DNA from: Phycisphaerales bacterium
Lineage (GTDB): Bacteria > Planctomycetota > Phycisphaerae > Phycisphaerales > UBA1924
Direction: 5' to 3'
Assembly: GCA_028279375.1 (NCBI GenBank)
Contig: JANQNW010000001.1
Location: 170,141-234,140 of the forward strand
Length of the DNA stretch: 64,000 bases
Shown here: positions 16,541 to 25,377 of the stretch, piece by piece
Position numbering within the stretch: position 1 is the stretch's first letter
Layout: each line of letters opens with the position of its first letter
Program-made: the position numbers and the translations under genes
The notes under the pieces: generated by a model
Told to the model about the DNA's origin: nothing
What the model saw: only the letters and a program-made list of their open reading frames with translations
Databases searched by the model: none

Positions 16541-17959
16541 CTAATTCCCGGGGAGTGCGTCCCAGAATGAGAGCAGCATGGCGATATCCAGCGCATCGAC
16601 GACGCCGTCGGCGCTGAGGTCGGCGGGTGAATCAGTGGCCCCCCATTCCGAGAGGACGAACGCAAGGTCGGAGGCGCCCACCTGGCCGTCGGCGTCGAGA
16701 TCGCCGGCCTTCGGTGCCGCTTCGAATCGCCAGGCGCGCTCGCTGGTCATGAGCGCCATACGCGTGGATTCGTCGCGGACGAGCGGCGTGTCGTCCCGAA
16801 CGACGACGCGAAGCTCATAGTCGCCGGGGCTGAGGTGGATCGTGCGTGTGTCGAGCGTCGGCGCGTCGGCGCCTTCGATGCGCTGGCCATCGACATACCA
16901 CTCGATCGTGAGGCCCGGAAGCGCCGGCTGGACGCCATGCTGGCCGGGAGACGCCACGCCGCCAGTCGAGGGCCAGGCGTCGTCGATCGGATCGACGATG
17001 CGATACATCTCGATGATCATCTGCTCGACGGAAGGCGCGTTGAACGGCTTGCCGAGCGTGCGCATCTTCGAGTTGCGAGAGGGGCGGAAGAGCCCCCTTC
17101 TGCTGTATCCGGCGCCTTCGTAGGCGCCGACGACGCCGTCGAGCCCCTGGGCGCCGAGCCATCGCGCCCACTTGGCGCCGCTCGACGCGAGCTGATCGAA
17201 GTTGAGCGTGGAGATGTTCGCATCGACGGGCTCGTCGCCGGAGTAATCACCGACGCCGCCGTAGTCATATTCATCCGCGAGTTCGCCGAAGCTGTGTCCG
17301 AACTCATGAAGCGCAAGCTCGGCGCTCTGGTTGTGTGCGCCGGACATCGTGGCGATATCGCTGAATCGGTAGCCGCCACCGCCGTACTTGTCGGAGTTGG
17401 CGATGGCGATGATCTGCTCGGTCTCAGGCGCGTAGGCGGCGTAGGCATAGGCTCGACTGACGCTCACGCAGAGAAGTCGTTCGGTTCCGCCGCACCAGAA
17501 CCCCATCTTGAGCGGTGTGTCACGATCGACGCCCTGGGCCGGATCGTTGTCGACGCCGGAATCCGGGGAGACGATGTCAACACGATGGACGTTGAAGAGC
17601 TGGGCGTATTCGGCGAGCGGAGTCTGCGCGAAGAGGGACTGGATGGCGTTCTCGGCATGCTGGGCGAAGAGGCCCTGTTCCGGGGCGGTGTAGCCATCAC
17701 CGAGCAGAACAAGATCGATTCGATTGGCGGTGGGGCCGTTGTCCCAGACGGTCGTGACGCTGACCTCGCCGCGATCGATGATCGGGAGGTCGGAGAGGTC
17801 GATCTCGAGGAGACGGGCGCCGCCTGAGAGGGCGCCGTCGCCATCGCAGTGGCATGCGTAGATGATGTCGGTCGGCGGCGCCTCGGCGAGCGCAGATGGC
17901 CACCCGGGCGCACTGAGGGCCAGCCCGGCGGCGATCGCTGCCCAGGACGAACGAACCAT
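16541..17959 (-). CDS. Secreted M64-family metallopeptidase with dockerin-like C-terminus (copy 2)
   Basis: 472 residues, same plan as the downstream copy: signal peptide (cleavage near ALAEA), M64 core with NRIDLVLLGDGYTAPEQG, LFNVHRVDIVSPDSGVDND, and zinc site HEFGHSFGELADEYDYGG (His218, Glu219, His222), then dockerin-like loops GDLDADGQVGASDL and ADLSADGVVDALDI. The catalytic motif is complete, so both copies should be active. A GGAGGAG site precedes the ATG. The shared cysteine-bearing segment MGFWCGGTER suggests a conserved disulfide or metal site. A 110-base gap separates the copies and holds a small hairpin (16502-16520) without a T-run, so they may be cotranscribed. Confidence 0.88.
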   Translation of the reverse strand: MVRSSWAAIAAGLALSAPGWPSALAEAPPTDIIYACHCDGDGALSGGARLLEIDLSDLPIIDRGEVSVTTVWDNGPTANRIDLVLLGDGYTAPEQGLFAQHAENAIQSLFAQTPLAEYAQLFNVHRVDIVSPDSGVDNDPAQGVDRDTPLKMGFWCGGTERLLCVSVSRAYAYAAYAPETEQIIAIANSDKYGGGGYRFSDIATMSGAHNQSAELALHEFGHSFGELADEYDYGGVGDYSGDEPVDANISTLNFDQLASSGAKWARWLGAQGLDGVVGAYEGAGYSRRGLFRPSRNSKMRTLGKPFNAPSVEQMIIEMYRIVDPIDDAWPSTGGVASPGQHGVQPALPGLTIEWYVDGQRIEGADAPTLDTRTIHLSPGDYELRVVVRDDTPLVRDESTRMALMTSERAWRFEAAPKAGDLDADGQVGASDLAFVLSEWGATDSPADLSADGVVDALDIAMLLSFWDALPGN

Positions 17960-18130
17960 GATTCCCGTCTCTCCTCCGGCGCCGCCCCCCTGGCGACCCC
18001 TTGATCCAGGGAAAACGTAGCGTCACGGACATCATCTGCAACGATGATCGGAGGGGATTCCGACGAGCGCCCATGATGGCTGCGGGCCTGATGGGATGGG
18101 GGAATCCGGGCAATCTGTCGTTCTGAGGGT

Positions 18131-18826
18131 CTAGCGATCCGTGGAGGCCGCTTCGCGCCCGGCCTGGGCGTTATCGGACCTCTTGGCCGCGATGTGATCC
18201 AGGAGCCAGCTGGCGAAGGCGGCCTTGGAGATCGAACCGGGCGTCTCGTCGATGACGCCTGCCGGCGCGAGGAGCCAGGCGTGGATGCCCGCGGCGTCCA
18301 TCGTGTCGAGCGGATTGGCGACGAGGAGGTCGAGACCCTTGCGCACGAGCTTGGCCTTGCCGGAATCGAGCAGGGTCGCCGCGGGCTCGAGCGCGAAGCC
18401 CACGAAGAGCTGGCCGGGACGGCGCTTTGACGCCGCCTCGGCGAGCAGATCGGGCGTGGCCTCCAAATCAAGGGTCATTCGACCCGGTGTGCGTCGTATT
18501 TTGACCCTCTCGACGTCTTCGACGTCGGCTGGCGGGATCGGTCGGTAGTCAGCGACGGCGGCGGCCATGACGAGGACATCGCACTGTGGCGCGTGTTCTG
18601 AGAGGAGGCCCTGAAGGTCTGCCGTGGTCCGGAACCGGTGCGTGGCGACCTGCGTACTCTCACACGCCATGGGGGTGGGCCCGAGAAGGAGGGTGACATC
18701 CCACCCCCTGCGAGAGGCCTCATCGGCGAGCTTGACTCCGAGTCTCCCGGAGGAGCGGTTGCCGAGGTAGCGCACCGCATCGATGGGCTCGTGCGTCGGT
18801 CCTGCGGTGATGAGGAGTCTGGTCAT
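18131..18826 (-). CDS. coaB: Phosphopantothenate-cysteine ligase (stand-alone CoaB)
   Basis: 231 residues from the ATG at 18826. CoaB joins cysteine to 4'-phosphopantothenate using a nucleotide in coenzyme A synthesis. The family opening is clear (LLITAGPTHEPIDAVRYLGN then RSSGRLG), as are AAAVADYRP, the KIRR segment, VGFALE and LDLLVANPLD. In most bacteria CoaB is fused behind the CoaC decarboxylase; here there is no flavin CoaC domain, and none is seen in the window, so the pathway must use a separate CoaC. The open frame extends upstream to 19027, but that stretch looks non-coding. The ribosome site is weak (GACAGG). Confidence 0.88.
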   Translation of the reverse strand: MTRLLITAGPTHEPIDAVRYLGNRSSGRLGVKLADEASRRGWDVTLLLGPTPMACESTQVATHRFRTTADLQGLLSEHAPQCDVLVMAAAVADYRPIPPADVEDVERVKIRRTPGRMTLDLEATPDLLAEAASKRRPGQLFVGFALEPAATLLDSGKAKLVRKGLDLLVANPLDTMDAAGIHAWLLAPAGVIDETPGSISKAAFASWLLDHIAAKRSDNAQAGREAASTDR

Positions 18827-18929
18827 GTGGCCTGTCTCGCGGGGCAATGTTAGAACAGGCGACGACGCCGAGTGGATCGCAGGCGGAGCGTGGCTGGCGC
18901 GACTCCTGCGAATGGCGCGTCGAAGAGGT

Positions 18930-18958
18930 TTGATGGGCCCGGTGCGGCCCAGCATAAT
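18930..18958 (+). promoter_or_regulatory. Candidate sigma70-type promoter of the secretion locus
   Basis: TTGATG at 18930-18935 and CATAAT at 18953-18958 are separated by exactly 17 bases. Each hexamer matches the sigma70 consensus at four or more positions. It lies about 100 bases before the first PilB-like gene, in the only sizeable gap upstream of the plus-strand locus. Not tested experimentally; GC-rich genomes give few such matches by chance. Confidence 0.45.
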
Positions 18959-19061
18959 GCGGAATCGGAGGCGCGAGGGGCCGCTTTGGGCTGTCCTGGC
19001 AGGGTGAGGGGACGCGCCGCACTTCACAACCAGGCAGACGACTGATCAGAGCAGAGTGGTT

Positions 19062-20786
19062 ATGGCGCGATCGCGTAAAAAGCTGGGAGAGATACTCGTC
19101 AAGATGGGCGTAGCCTCGACGGATGACGTCGAGAAGGCCGCGACGATGGCGAAGGGCGCAGGCAAGCGCATCGGCGAAGCGATCGTCGAAGCCGGTTTCG
19201 CCAAGGAAGAGCACGTCTCGATGGCGCTGGCGGCGCAGTTCGGGCTGGACTTCATCGATCTCAATGACAACTCAGTCGTTGATCAGATCGACATGAAGCT
19301 GATCCCTGACGACCTGATGCGCAAGCACATCATCCTGCCCATGGGCAAGGCGAATGGTCGTCTGCAGTTGATCGTGCATGACCCGATGGATCTCGAACTG
19401 CTCGACATGCTCCGCTTCCGGCTGAACACGGAGGTCGATCCGAAGATCGCGCCGAAGTCGCGCATCAAGTACGTGATGGATCAGAAGACGTCCGGCGGCG
19501 GCGCTCCGCGCATGGTCGAGGCGGACGAGTCGCTGATCTCCGAGTCCATCGACCGCTCGCTCGACAAGTCGGTGGACGCGTCGATCGACCGCAAGGCGGA
19601 CGACGCGCCGATCGTCAAGCTCTGCAATCGCATTCTCATTGAAGCCGTGCGCATGCGGGCGTCGGACGTCCACATTGAGCCGATGGGCAATCGCGTTCGC
19701 CTGCGCTATCGCATCGACGGCGTCTGCATCGAGCGCGACAATCTCCCGAAGCGCATGCAGAACGCGGTGCTCGCTCGATTCAAGCTGATGGCGGGCATCA
19801 ACATCTCTGAGAAACGCATCCCGCAGGACGGGCGCATCAAGCTGCCGGTGGACGAGTCGACGATCGATTTTCGTGTGTCGTCGTGCCCGGCGTACCACGG
19901 CGAGTCGATCGTGCTTCGTATTCTGCGTCCCGAGTCGGTCCGCATCGGACTCGAGAACATCGGATTCGAGCCGGACAATCTCGAGATCTTCAATCGCATT
20001 ATCCGCCGACCCAACGGCATCTTCCTGGTGACGGGCCCCACCGGTTCGGGTAAGACCACGACGCTGTATTCGGCCCTGGACATCCTCAACAGGCCGGACA
20101 AGAAGATCATTACGGCCGAGGATCCGATCGAGTACGCCTTCGCCGGCATCAACCAATGCCAGGTGCGCGAATCCATCGGACTGGACTTCTCGAGCATTCT
20201 TCGCTCGATGCTTCGCCAGGCGCCGAACATCATCCTCGTCGGTGAAATTCGAGACAAGGAAGTGGCGGAGGTCGCGATCCAGGCGGCGCTGACCGGCCAC
20301 CTCGTTTTCTCGACGCTTCACACGAATGATGCGCCCAGCGCGATCACGCGACTGGTGGACATGGGCGTGAAGCCGTTCCTCGTCGCGTCATCGATCCAGG
20401 CGGTGCTGGCGCAGCGCCTCATCCGAGTGCTGTGTCCCAAGTGCAAGGAGCCCGATCCCAATCCGGACCCGAAGTTCCTGGCGCTGACCGGCATCACGAA
20501 GGAAGAGCAGGAAAGCGGCACGATCATGAAGGCGTGCGGATGCGAAGCGTGTGGCGGCTCCGGGTACAAGGGACGACGCGCCATCTTCGAGTTGATGGTG
20601 ATGACGTCGCAGGTGCGCGAGCTCGCATTCCAGCAGGCGCCGGTGCTTGACATTCGTCGCGCCGCGGTGGCCGGCGGCATGCGCACGATGATCGAAGACG
20701 GGAAGATCAAGATTCTGCGCGGCGACACGACCCCTGACGAGATCGCGCGCATCGTCCAGGCCGAGGGCATGGAAGCGCCAGCCTGA
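19062..20786 (+). CDS. pilB: PilB/GspE-family assembly ATPase (copy 1)
   Basis: 574 residues. The N-terminal 140 residues are an MshEN/T2SSE-N domain (LGEILVKMGVASTDDVEKAA), which in relatives can bind cyclic-di-GMP or the inner-membrane platform. The ATPase core has Walker A GPTGSGKTTT (325-333), the Asp box ITAEDPIEYAF, Walker B IILVGEIRDKEVAE and the His box TGHLVFSTLHTNDAPSA. A four-Cys zinc site sits in the C-terminal domain (CPKCKEP, CGCEACGGSGYKGR). It should power assembly of the pseudopilus or pilus at the inner membrane. I took ATG 19062 as start; GTG 19056 is in frame. It is the first gene of the locus and is followed after 52 bases by pilT. Confidence 0.92.
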   Translation: MARSRKKLGEILVKMGVASTDDVEKAATMAKGAGKRIGEAIVEAGFAKEEHVSMALAAQFGLDFIDLNDNSVVDQIDMKLIPDDLMRKHIILPMGKANGRLQLIVHDPMDLELLDMLRFRLNTEVDPKIAPKSRIKYVMDQKTSGGGAPRMVEADESLISESIDRSLDKSVDASIDRKADDAPIVKLCNRILIEAVRMRASDVHIEPMGNRVRLRYRIDGVCIERDNLPKRMQNAVLARFKLMAGINISEKRIPQDGRIKLPVDESTIDFRVSSCPAYHGESIVLRILRPESVRIGLENIGFEPDNLEIFNRIIRRPNGIFLVTGPTGSGKTTTLYSALDILNRPDKKIITAEDPIEYAFAGINQCQVRESIGLDFSSILRSMLRQAPNIILVGEIRDKEVAEVAIQAALTGHLVFSTLHTNDAPSAITRLVDMGVKPFLVASSIQAVLAQRLIRVLCPKCKEPDPNPDPKFLALTGITKEEQESGTIMKACGCEACGGSGYKGRRAIFELMVMTSQVRELAFQQAPVLDIRRAAVAGGMRTMIEDGKIKILRGDTTPDEIARIVQAEGMEAPA

Positions 20787-20802
20787 CACAACGAACTGAG
20801 TT

Positions 20803-20820
20803 CGCCCGGCGAACCGGGCG
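20803..20820 (+). promoter_or_regulatory. Stem-loop between pilB copy 1 and pilT
   Basis: CGCCCGG, loop CGAA, CCGGGCG: a perfect 7-bp GC stem with a 4-base loop, ending a few bases before the pilT ribosome site (GAGGAGAAGAG). There is no T-run, so it is not a plain terminator. It could stabilise an upstream mRNA fragment or tune pilT translation relative to its neighbour. Confidence 0.5.
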
Positions 20821-20838
20821 CCTCGAGGAGAAGAGTCG

Positions 20839-21960
20839 ATGTCCAGCATGCAGATCGATCGATTGCTCGACACCGTCGTGAAGACGGGCGCCAGCGATCT
20901 CCATCTGACGACAGGGCGCCCGCCGACGCTGCGTCTGCACGGCGGATTGCGCAACCTTCAGACGAAGGTGCTCGACGCCGACGACATGGTCGCGCTCATG
21001 AAGTCGATCACACCGGAGCGCAATCAGCAGGAGCTTCAGGAGGAGGGCGGCACGGACTTCGGCTTCGCCTACGGCACGCGGGCTCGTTTTCGTGTGTCGG
21101 TCTTCCGGCAGCGTGGCGATCTCGCGATCGTCTGCCGCCAGATTCCGAATGACTTGCTCACCTTCGAGCAGATCGGTCTGCCGGACATGACGAAGGAGCT
21201 GATTCGTCGCCCGCGAGGCATGTTCCTCGTGACGGGTCCGACGGGATCGGGCAAGACAACGTCGCTGGCGACGATGATCGACTACGTCAACCAGACGTAT
21301 GACCGGCACATCATCACGATGGAAGACCCCATCGAGTATTACCACCAGCACAAGAAGTCGATCCTGAATCAGCGTGAGGTCGGGTCGGATGTGCCGAGCT
21401 TCGCCGAGGCGCTGCGTCGAGCCCTGCGTCAGGATCCCGACGTCATCCTCGTGGGCGAAATGCGAGATCTCGAGACCATCGAGGCGGCGGTTCGAGCGGC
21501 CGAGACCGGCCACCTCGTTTTCGGCACCCTGCACACGACGGGCGCCGCCAAGACAATCGATCGTCTGGTGGACGCCTTCCCGGTGACCCAGCAGAACCAG
21601 ATTCGCGTGCAGCTCTCGACCGCCCTGATCGGGGTGCTGAGCCAGGCGCTTCTGAGCCGCGTGGACACGAAGGGCATGGTGGCTGCTTACGAGTTCCTCG
21701 TGGTGACGCCGGCCATCGCCAACCTCATTCGAGACAACAAGTCGTTCCGAATCGACTCGGCGATCCAGACCGGAAAGAAGTTCGGCATGCAGCTCCTGGA
21801 TGACCACCTCTGGACGCTCTATGAGCGCGGGATGATCTCCGCGGAGGAGATGATCGACAAGGGCAAGAATCCGTCGGCGCTGGCTGACAAGGTCCATAAG
21901 GTCGGCGGCCAGGTCGGCCGGGCCGAGTTCGACATCGAGGAAGAGGCCCACGCCGAGTGA
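20839..21960 (+). CDS. pilT: PilT-family retraction ATPase
   Basis: 373 residues, the normal PilT length. It has the small N-terminal PAS-like domain (ASDLHLTTGRPPTLRLHGGL) and the RecA-like core with Walker A GPTGSGKTTS (133-141), Asp box TMEDPIEYYHQHKKS, Walker B VILVGEMRDLETIEAAVRAA and the PilT-type His box AETGHLVFGTLHTTGA. PilT drives pilus depolymerisation, giving twitching motility or DNA uptake in type IV pilus systems. Type II secretion systems normally lack it, so its place inside a GspE-to-GspK gene order is notable. A good GAGGAG site precedes the ATG. Confidence 0.95.
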   Translation: MSSMQIDRLLDTVVKTGASDLHLTTGRPPTLRLHGGLRNLQTKVLDADDMVALMKSITPERNQQELQEEGGTDFGFAYGTRARFRVSVFRQRGDLAIVCRQIPNDLLTFEQIGLPDMTKELIRRPRGMFLVTGPTGSGKTTSLATMIDYVNQTYDRHIITMEDPIEYYHQHKKSILNQREVGSDVPSFAEALRRALRQDPDVILVGEMRDLETIEAAVRAAETGHLVFGTLHTTGAAKTIDRLVDAFPVTQQNQIRVQLSTALIGVLSQALLSRVDTKGMVAAYEFLVVTPAIANLIRDNKSFRIDSAIQTGKKFGMQLLDDHLWTLYERGMISAEEMIDKGKNPSALADKVHKVGGQVGRAEFDIEEEAHAE

Positions 21961-22090
21961 GGCGAAGCGCCTTCTCAGGGCTCGCCGCCCAGGACACGGA
22001 CGTCCAATAACTCGCATGACCGCCCGGGCCACCGCGCTGCGTGGTGTATTGAAATCCGGGTGTCCAAACGAATCGATCCGCCTGAACTCA

Positions 22091-22119
22091 TTGTTTTGGC
22101 GGAACTACGTGTTTATGCT
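22091..22119 (+). promoter_or_regulatory. Candidate sigma70-type promoter before the second PilB gene
   Basis: TTGTTT (22091-22096) and TATGCT (22114-22119) with a 17-base spacer, inside the 229-base gap between pilT and the next gene, about 70 bases before its ATG. This suggests that the second half of the locus (PilB2, PilC and pseudopilins) can be expressed independently of the first two genes. Confidence 0.42.
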
Positions 22120-22189
22120 CATCGAAGCGTAGGTGGACGGCGTGTCGCCTGATCCACCCGCTGCGTTTCGGATGGAGTTCCGGAAACCA

Positions 22190-23917
22190 ATGCCTGAACT
22201 TTCTGAACTGAAGAATCGAAAGCTCGGCCGCGTCCTGACGAAGCTGGGCAAGGTGACTCGTGAGCAGGTGCACGAGGCGCTGGCGGTGCAGAAGCAGCGG
22301 AAGAAGATGATCGGCGAGCTGCTGGTCGAGCTGGGGTATGTGACGGAGCGGGACGTGCTCGAGGCCCTCGCGGGCCAGGCGGGCATGGGATTCGTCGATC
22401 TCGGACAGCACGAGATCGATGAGGAGACAGCCCACGCGATTCCTGCGGAGACCGCCAAGGCGTACAGCGTCGTTCCCTTCGAGCACACGCCGGGTTCGAA
22501 GCGGCTGAAGATCGCCATGAAGAGCCCGGACAACTTCCGGGCGGTGGATGACCTTCGCCTGCTGATGGGCTTCAAGGTCGAGGCCTTCGTGGCGCCGGAG
22601 TCACAGGTCGATGAGCTGATCCAGAAGTTCTACAGCGTCTCGGAGTCGGTGACGGACGTCGTCTCGGACATCGCTTCCGACGACAAGTACACGGCGCTTG
22701 CGGACCGGGAGGGCTCCATTGACCTCGACGAGGTCATGGACATCGCCGAGGACAACAAGGTCATCAAGCTGCTGAACCTTGTGCTCCTTCAGGCGATTCG
22801 CGACAAGGCGTCGGACATCCACTTCGAGCCGTTCGAGGATGAGTTCAAGATGCGCTATCGCATCGACGGCGTCCTGTATGAGATGGTCCCGCCGCCGGCG
22901 TACCTGGGTCCTGCCATCACGAGTCGCGTGAAGGTCATGGCGAACCTGGACATCGCGGAGCGCCGCCTGCCGCAGGACGGTCGAGTGGAGCTGGTGGTCG
23001 CCGGGAATCCGGTCGATCTTCGCGTCGCGGTGCTTCCGACGATGCACGGCGAGTCGGTCGTCATGCGTGTGCTTGATCGCTCGAACGTCGAGTTGAGTCT
23101 CGATCGTGTGGGCCTCGACGACTACAACTACGAGGTCGTCGAGAGACTGATTCACAAGCCCAACGGCATCGTGATCGTGACCGGCCCGACGGGTTCGGGC
23201 AAGACGACGACGCTGTATGCAGCGCTGGCGTCTCTCAACAGCACGGACGTGAAGATCCTGACGGCGGAGGATCCGGTCGAGTACGACATCGACGGCCTCT
23301 GCCAGTGCCAGATCAACACCGAGGCGGGCGCGACGTTCGCGGCCTGTCTTCGCAGCTTCCTTCGACAGGATCCTGACATCATCCTCGTCGGCGAGGTGCG
23401 CGACCTCGAGACCGCGGAGATCGCGGTGCAGGCGTCGCTGACGGGCCACCTCGTTTTCACGACGCTTCACACGAACGACGCGCCGAGTTCGATCGTGCGA
23501 CTTCTTGATCTCGGTCTCGAGGACTTCCTGCTGACGGCGACGATCGAGGGGATCGTCGCGCAGCGCCTGGTGCGCACGATCTGCAAGAAGTGCAAGGAGG
23601 CATACGCGCCGACGGAGGAGCAGCTGATGGAGCTGCAGCTGACGCCGGACGATGTGCGCGGTCGCGAGTTCTATCGCGGTTCGGGATGCGATACGTGTCA
23701 CGGGTCGGGTTACAAGGGGCGAATGGGTCTTTTCGAGATCCTGGTGATGGATGACGACCTGCGCGACCTGGTGATGAAGGGCTCGGCGACGAGCGTCATT
23801 CGCGAGGAGGCGCGGAAGCGCGGCATGCGAACACTGCGCGAGTCCGGACTGGGCGCCATTTACGAAGGCCAGACAACGATCGATGAGGTGGTCCGCGAGA
23901 CCATCTCTGAGGAGTGA
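22190..23917 (+). CDS. pilB: PilB/GspE-family assembly ATPase (copy 2)
   Basis: 575 residues, a full paralogue of the first PilB-like protein. N-terminal MshEN/T2SSE-N domain (KLGRVLTKLGKVTREQVHEA, LVELGYVTERDVLEALAGQA); ATPase core with GPTGSGKTTTLYAALASLN, ILTAEDPVEYDIDG, IILVGEVRDLETAEIAV and TGHLVFTTLHTNDAPSS; zinc cysteines CKKCKEAY and CDTCHGSGYKGRMG. All catalytic residues are present. It probably energises the same or a second pilus-like fibre using the PilC encoded next. The ATG at 22190 puts the conserved domain at the N-terminus; earlier in-frame starts at 22172 and 22133 are possible. Confidence 0.92.
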   Translation: MPELSELKNRKLGRVLTKLGKVTREQVHEALAVQKQRKKMIGELLVELGYVTERDVLEALAGQAGMGFVDLGQHEIDEETAHAIPAETAKAYSVVPFEHTPGSKRLKIAMKSPDNFRAVDDLRLLMGFKVEAFVAPESQVDELIQKFYSVSESVTDVVSDIASDDKYTALADREGSIDLDEVMDIAEDNKVIKLLNLVLLQAIRDKASDIHFEPFEDEFKMRYRIDGVLYEMVPPPAYLGPAITSRVKVMANLDIAERRLPQDGRVELVVAGNPVDLRVAVLPTMHGESVVMRVLDRSNVELSLDRVGLDDYNYEVVERLIHKPNGIVIVTGPTGSGKTTTLYAALASLNSTDVKILTAEDPVEYDIDGLCQCQINTEAGATFAACLRSFLRQDPDIILVGEVRDLETAEIAVQASLTGHLVFTTLHTNDAPSSIVRLLDLGLEDFLLTATIEGIVAQRLVRTICKKCKEAYAPTEEQLMELQLTPDDVRGREFYRGSGCDTCHGSGYKGRMGLFEILVMDDDLRDLVMKGSATSVIREEARKRGMRTLRESGLGAIYEGQTTIDEVVRETISEE

Positions 23918-23923
23918 CCCGGC

Positions 23924-23955
23924 CCGGGTGCGGCGTAGAGGGGCGCCGCGCCCGG
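23924..23955 (+). promoter_or_regulatory. Strong stem-loop between PilB copy 2 and pilC
   Basis: A 12-bp stem with one T-G wobble: CCGGGTGCGGCG at 23924-23935 pairs with CGCCGCGCCCGG at 23944-23955, loop TAGAGGGG. It starts six bases after the PilB2 stop and is followed by AGCCTTCTAG, which has only a weak T content. It could be a partial terminator, giving a stepped level of downstream genes, or an mRNA-stabilising hairpin. Confidence 0.55.
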
Positions 23956-23992
23956 AGCCTTCTAGAACGCGGACGCGTTTCGGAGACTGACG

Positions 23993-25285
23993 ATGCCGAC
24001 TTTTCAATATGAAGCGATCAACGCGTCCGGCAAGCCCCAGAAGGGAACGATCGACGCCGCGAGCCAGAACGAGGCGATGCAGCGCCTGAAGATGCAGGGG
24101 TATTTCCCGTCTTCGGTGCGCGAGCAGAAGGTGAAGAAGTCCTCCGCGTCGAAAGAAGGCGGCAAGGGCGGCGCGAAGGCGAAGAAAAAGAAGAAGGGCG
24201 GCGGCGCCATCACGATCGGCGGCGTCAGCGGCAAGCAGCTGACGACGTTCACGCGCCAGCTCTCGACGCTTCAGGACGCCGGCCTTCCCCTGTTGCGCTC
24301 GCTGCAGATCCTCGAGTCGCAGCTCAAGCCCTGCAAGCTCAAGAACGTGCTCGAAGGCGTCTGCGAAGACGTCGAAGGCGGCATGAGTCTCTCGGAGGCG
24401 ATGGCCAAGCATCCGAAGGCGTTCAATCGCCTCTACACGAAGATGGTGAACGCCGGCGAGATCGGTGGCGTGCTCGACATCATCCTGCAGCGTCTGGCGG
24501 ATTTCATGGAGAAGGCGCAGCGCCTGAAGATGAAGATAATCGGCGCGCTGATCTATCCGGTCACGGTCATCCTCATCGCGCTGGCGATCGTCACGGCGAT
24601 CATGTACTTCATAATCCCGAAGTTCAGTGAGATCTTCCTCGACTTCGGGATCGAGCTTCCCGGCCTGACGCTTGGTCTTATTAATACGAGCCGCTGGATC
24701 GCCGGCACGTACAGTCCTGATCAGCCGTTCCCGGGCGCGATTTACATCATGGTGGCGCCGGTGATCATCTTCATCGTGCTGAAGCTCCTGCGCAAGACGG
24801 GTCCGGGTCGGGCGACGATCGACTGGATCTTCATTCGCGTGCCGGTCTTCGGCAGCCTGATGAAGAAATCAACCGTGGCGCGTTTCACACGAACACTCGG
24901 CACGCTCATCAGCGCCGGTGTGCCCATTCTCGAGGCCGTGATCATCACGCGCGACACCTGCGGCAACTGGGTGTACGAGCGTGCGCTCGGGAAGGTCCAC
25001 GACTCGATTCGGGAGGGTGAGACCTTCGCCGGTCCGCTTCGCGAGACGAAGGTCTGCGACGGCATCGTCGTGAACATGATCGACGTCGGCGAAGAGACCG
25101 GCGACATGGACTCAATGCTCATGAAGATCGCTGACAACTACGACGAGGAAGTGGACGTCGCCGTGTCTTCGCTGGTGAAGCTGCTTGAGCCGATGATGGT
25201 CGTCATTCTCGGCGGCGTGATCGGCACGATCGTCGTCGCGATGTTCCTTCCCATGATCAAGATGATCGAGTCGCTGCAGAGCTGA
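23993..25285 (+). CDS. pilC: PilC/GspF inner-membrane platform protein
   Basis: 430 residues. PilC/GspF forms the inner-membrane platform on which the ATPase rotates to add pilin subunits. The N-terminal segment FQYEAINASGKPQKGTIDA is typical. Two T2SSF domains follow (FTRQLSTLQDAGLPLLRSLQ and FTRTLGTLISAGVPILEAV), with transmembrane segments near residues 180-205, 245-262 and 400-425. A Lys/Gly-rich stretch at about residues 44-70 between the N-terminal part and the first domain is longer and more basic than usual. A 75-base gap containing the stem-loop separates it from PilB2. Confidence 0.94.
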   Translation: MPTFQYEAINASGKPQKGTIDAASQNEAMQRLKMQGYFPSSVREQKVKKSSASKEGGKGGAKAKKKKKGGGAITIGGVSGKQLTTFTRQLSTLQDAGLPLLRSLQILESQLKPCKLKNVLEGVCEDVEGGMSLSEAMAKHPKAFNRLYTKMVNAGEIGGVLDIILQRLADFMEKAQRLKMKIIGALIYPVTVILIALAIVTAIMYFIIPKFSEIFLDFGIELPGLTLGLINTSRWIAGTYSPDQPFPGAIYIMVAPVIIFIVLKLLRKTGPGRATIDWIFIRVPVFGSLMKKSTVARFTRTLGTLISAGVPILEAVIITRDTCGNWVYERALGKVHDSIREGETFAGPLRETKVCDGIVVNMIDVGEETGDMDSMLMKIADNYDEEVDVAVSSLVKLLEPMMVVILGGVIGTIVVAMFLPMIKMIESLQS

Positions 25286-25332
25286 TGGACACTTCGCGGG
25301 CGTGCTCCCGCCAACGCATAAGGAGAGTCGCC

Positions 25333-25377
25333 GTGTGCAGAATGCAGCGGCGCTCAGCGCATGAATCAAATAACTGA
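25333..25377 (+). other. Short leader-like reading frame with a strong ribosome site before the first pseudopilin gene
   Basis: The best ribosome site in this gap, AAGGAGAG (25319-25326), is placed for a GTG at 25333, which opens a 14-codon frame ending TGA at 25375-25377. That frame is not in phase with the pseudopilin. Its end overlaps the pseudopilin's ATG at 25361 and stops one base before the in-frame ATG at 25379. This is the geometry of a translationally coupled leader. It may also be chance. Confidence 0.3.

Noticed and set aside
16835..17827. Plus-strand open frame of 330 codons
   Set aside because: Mirror of the M64 peptidase gene, which has a signal peptide, zinc site and ribosome site; no family features on the plus strand.
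18827..19061. Small gene or RNA in the gap between coaB and the first PilB gene
   Set aside because: Only a candidate promoter is supported; short frames there lack ribosome sites and no tRNA-like fold was found.
22601..24412. Minus-strand open frame of 603 codons
   Set aside because: Antisense to PilB2 and PilC; the composition is Arg/Leu/His-rich shadow sequence.
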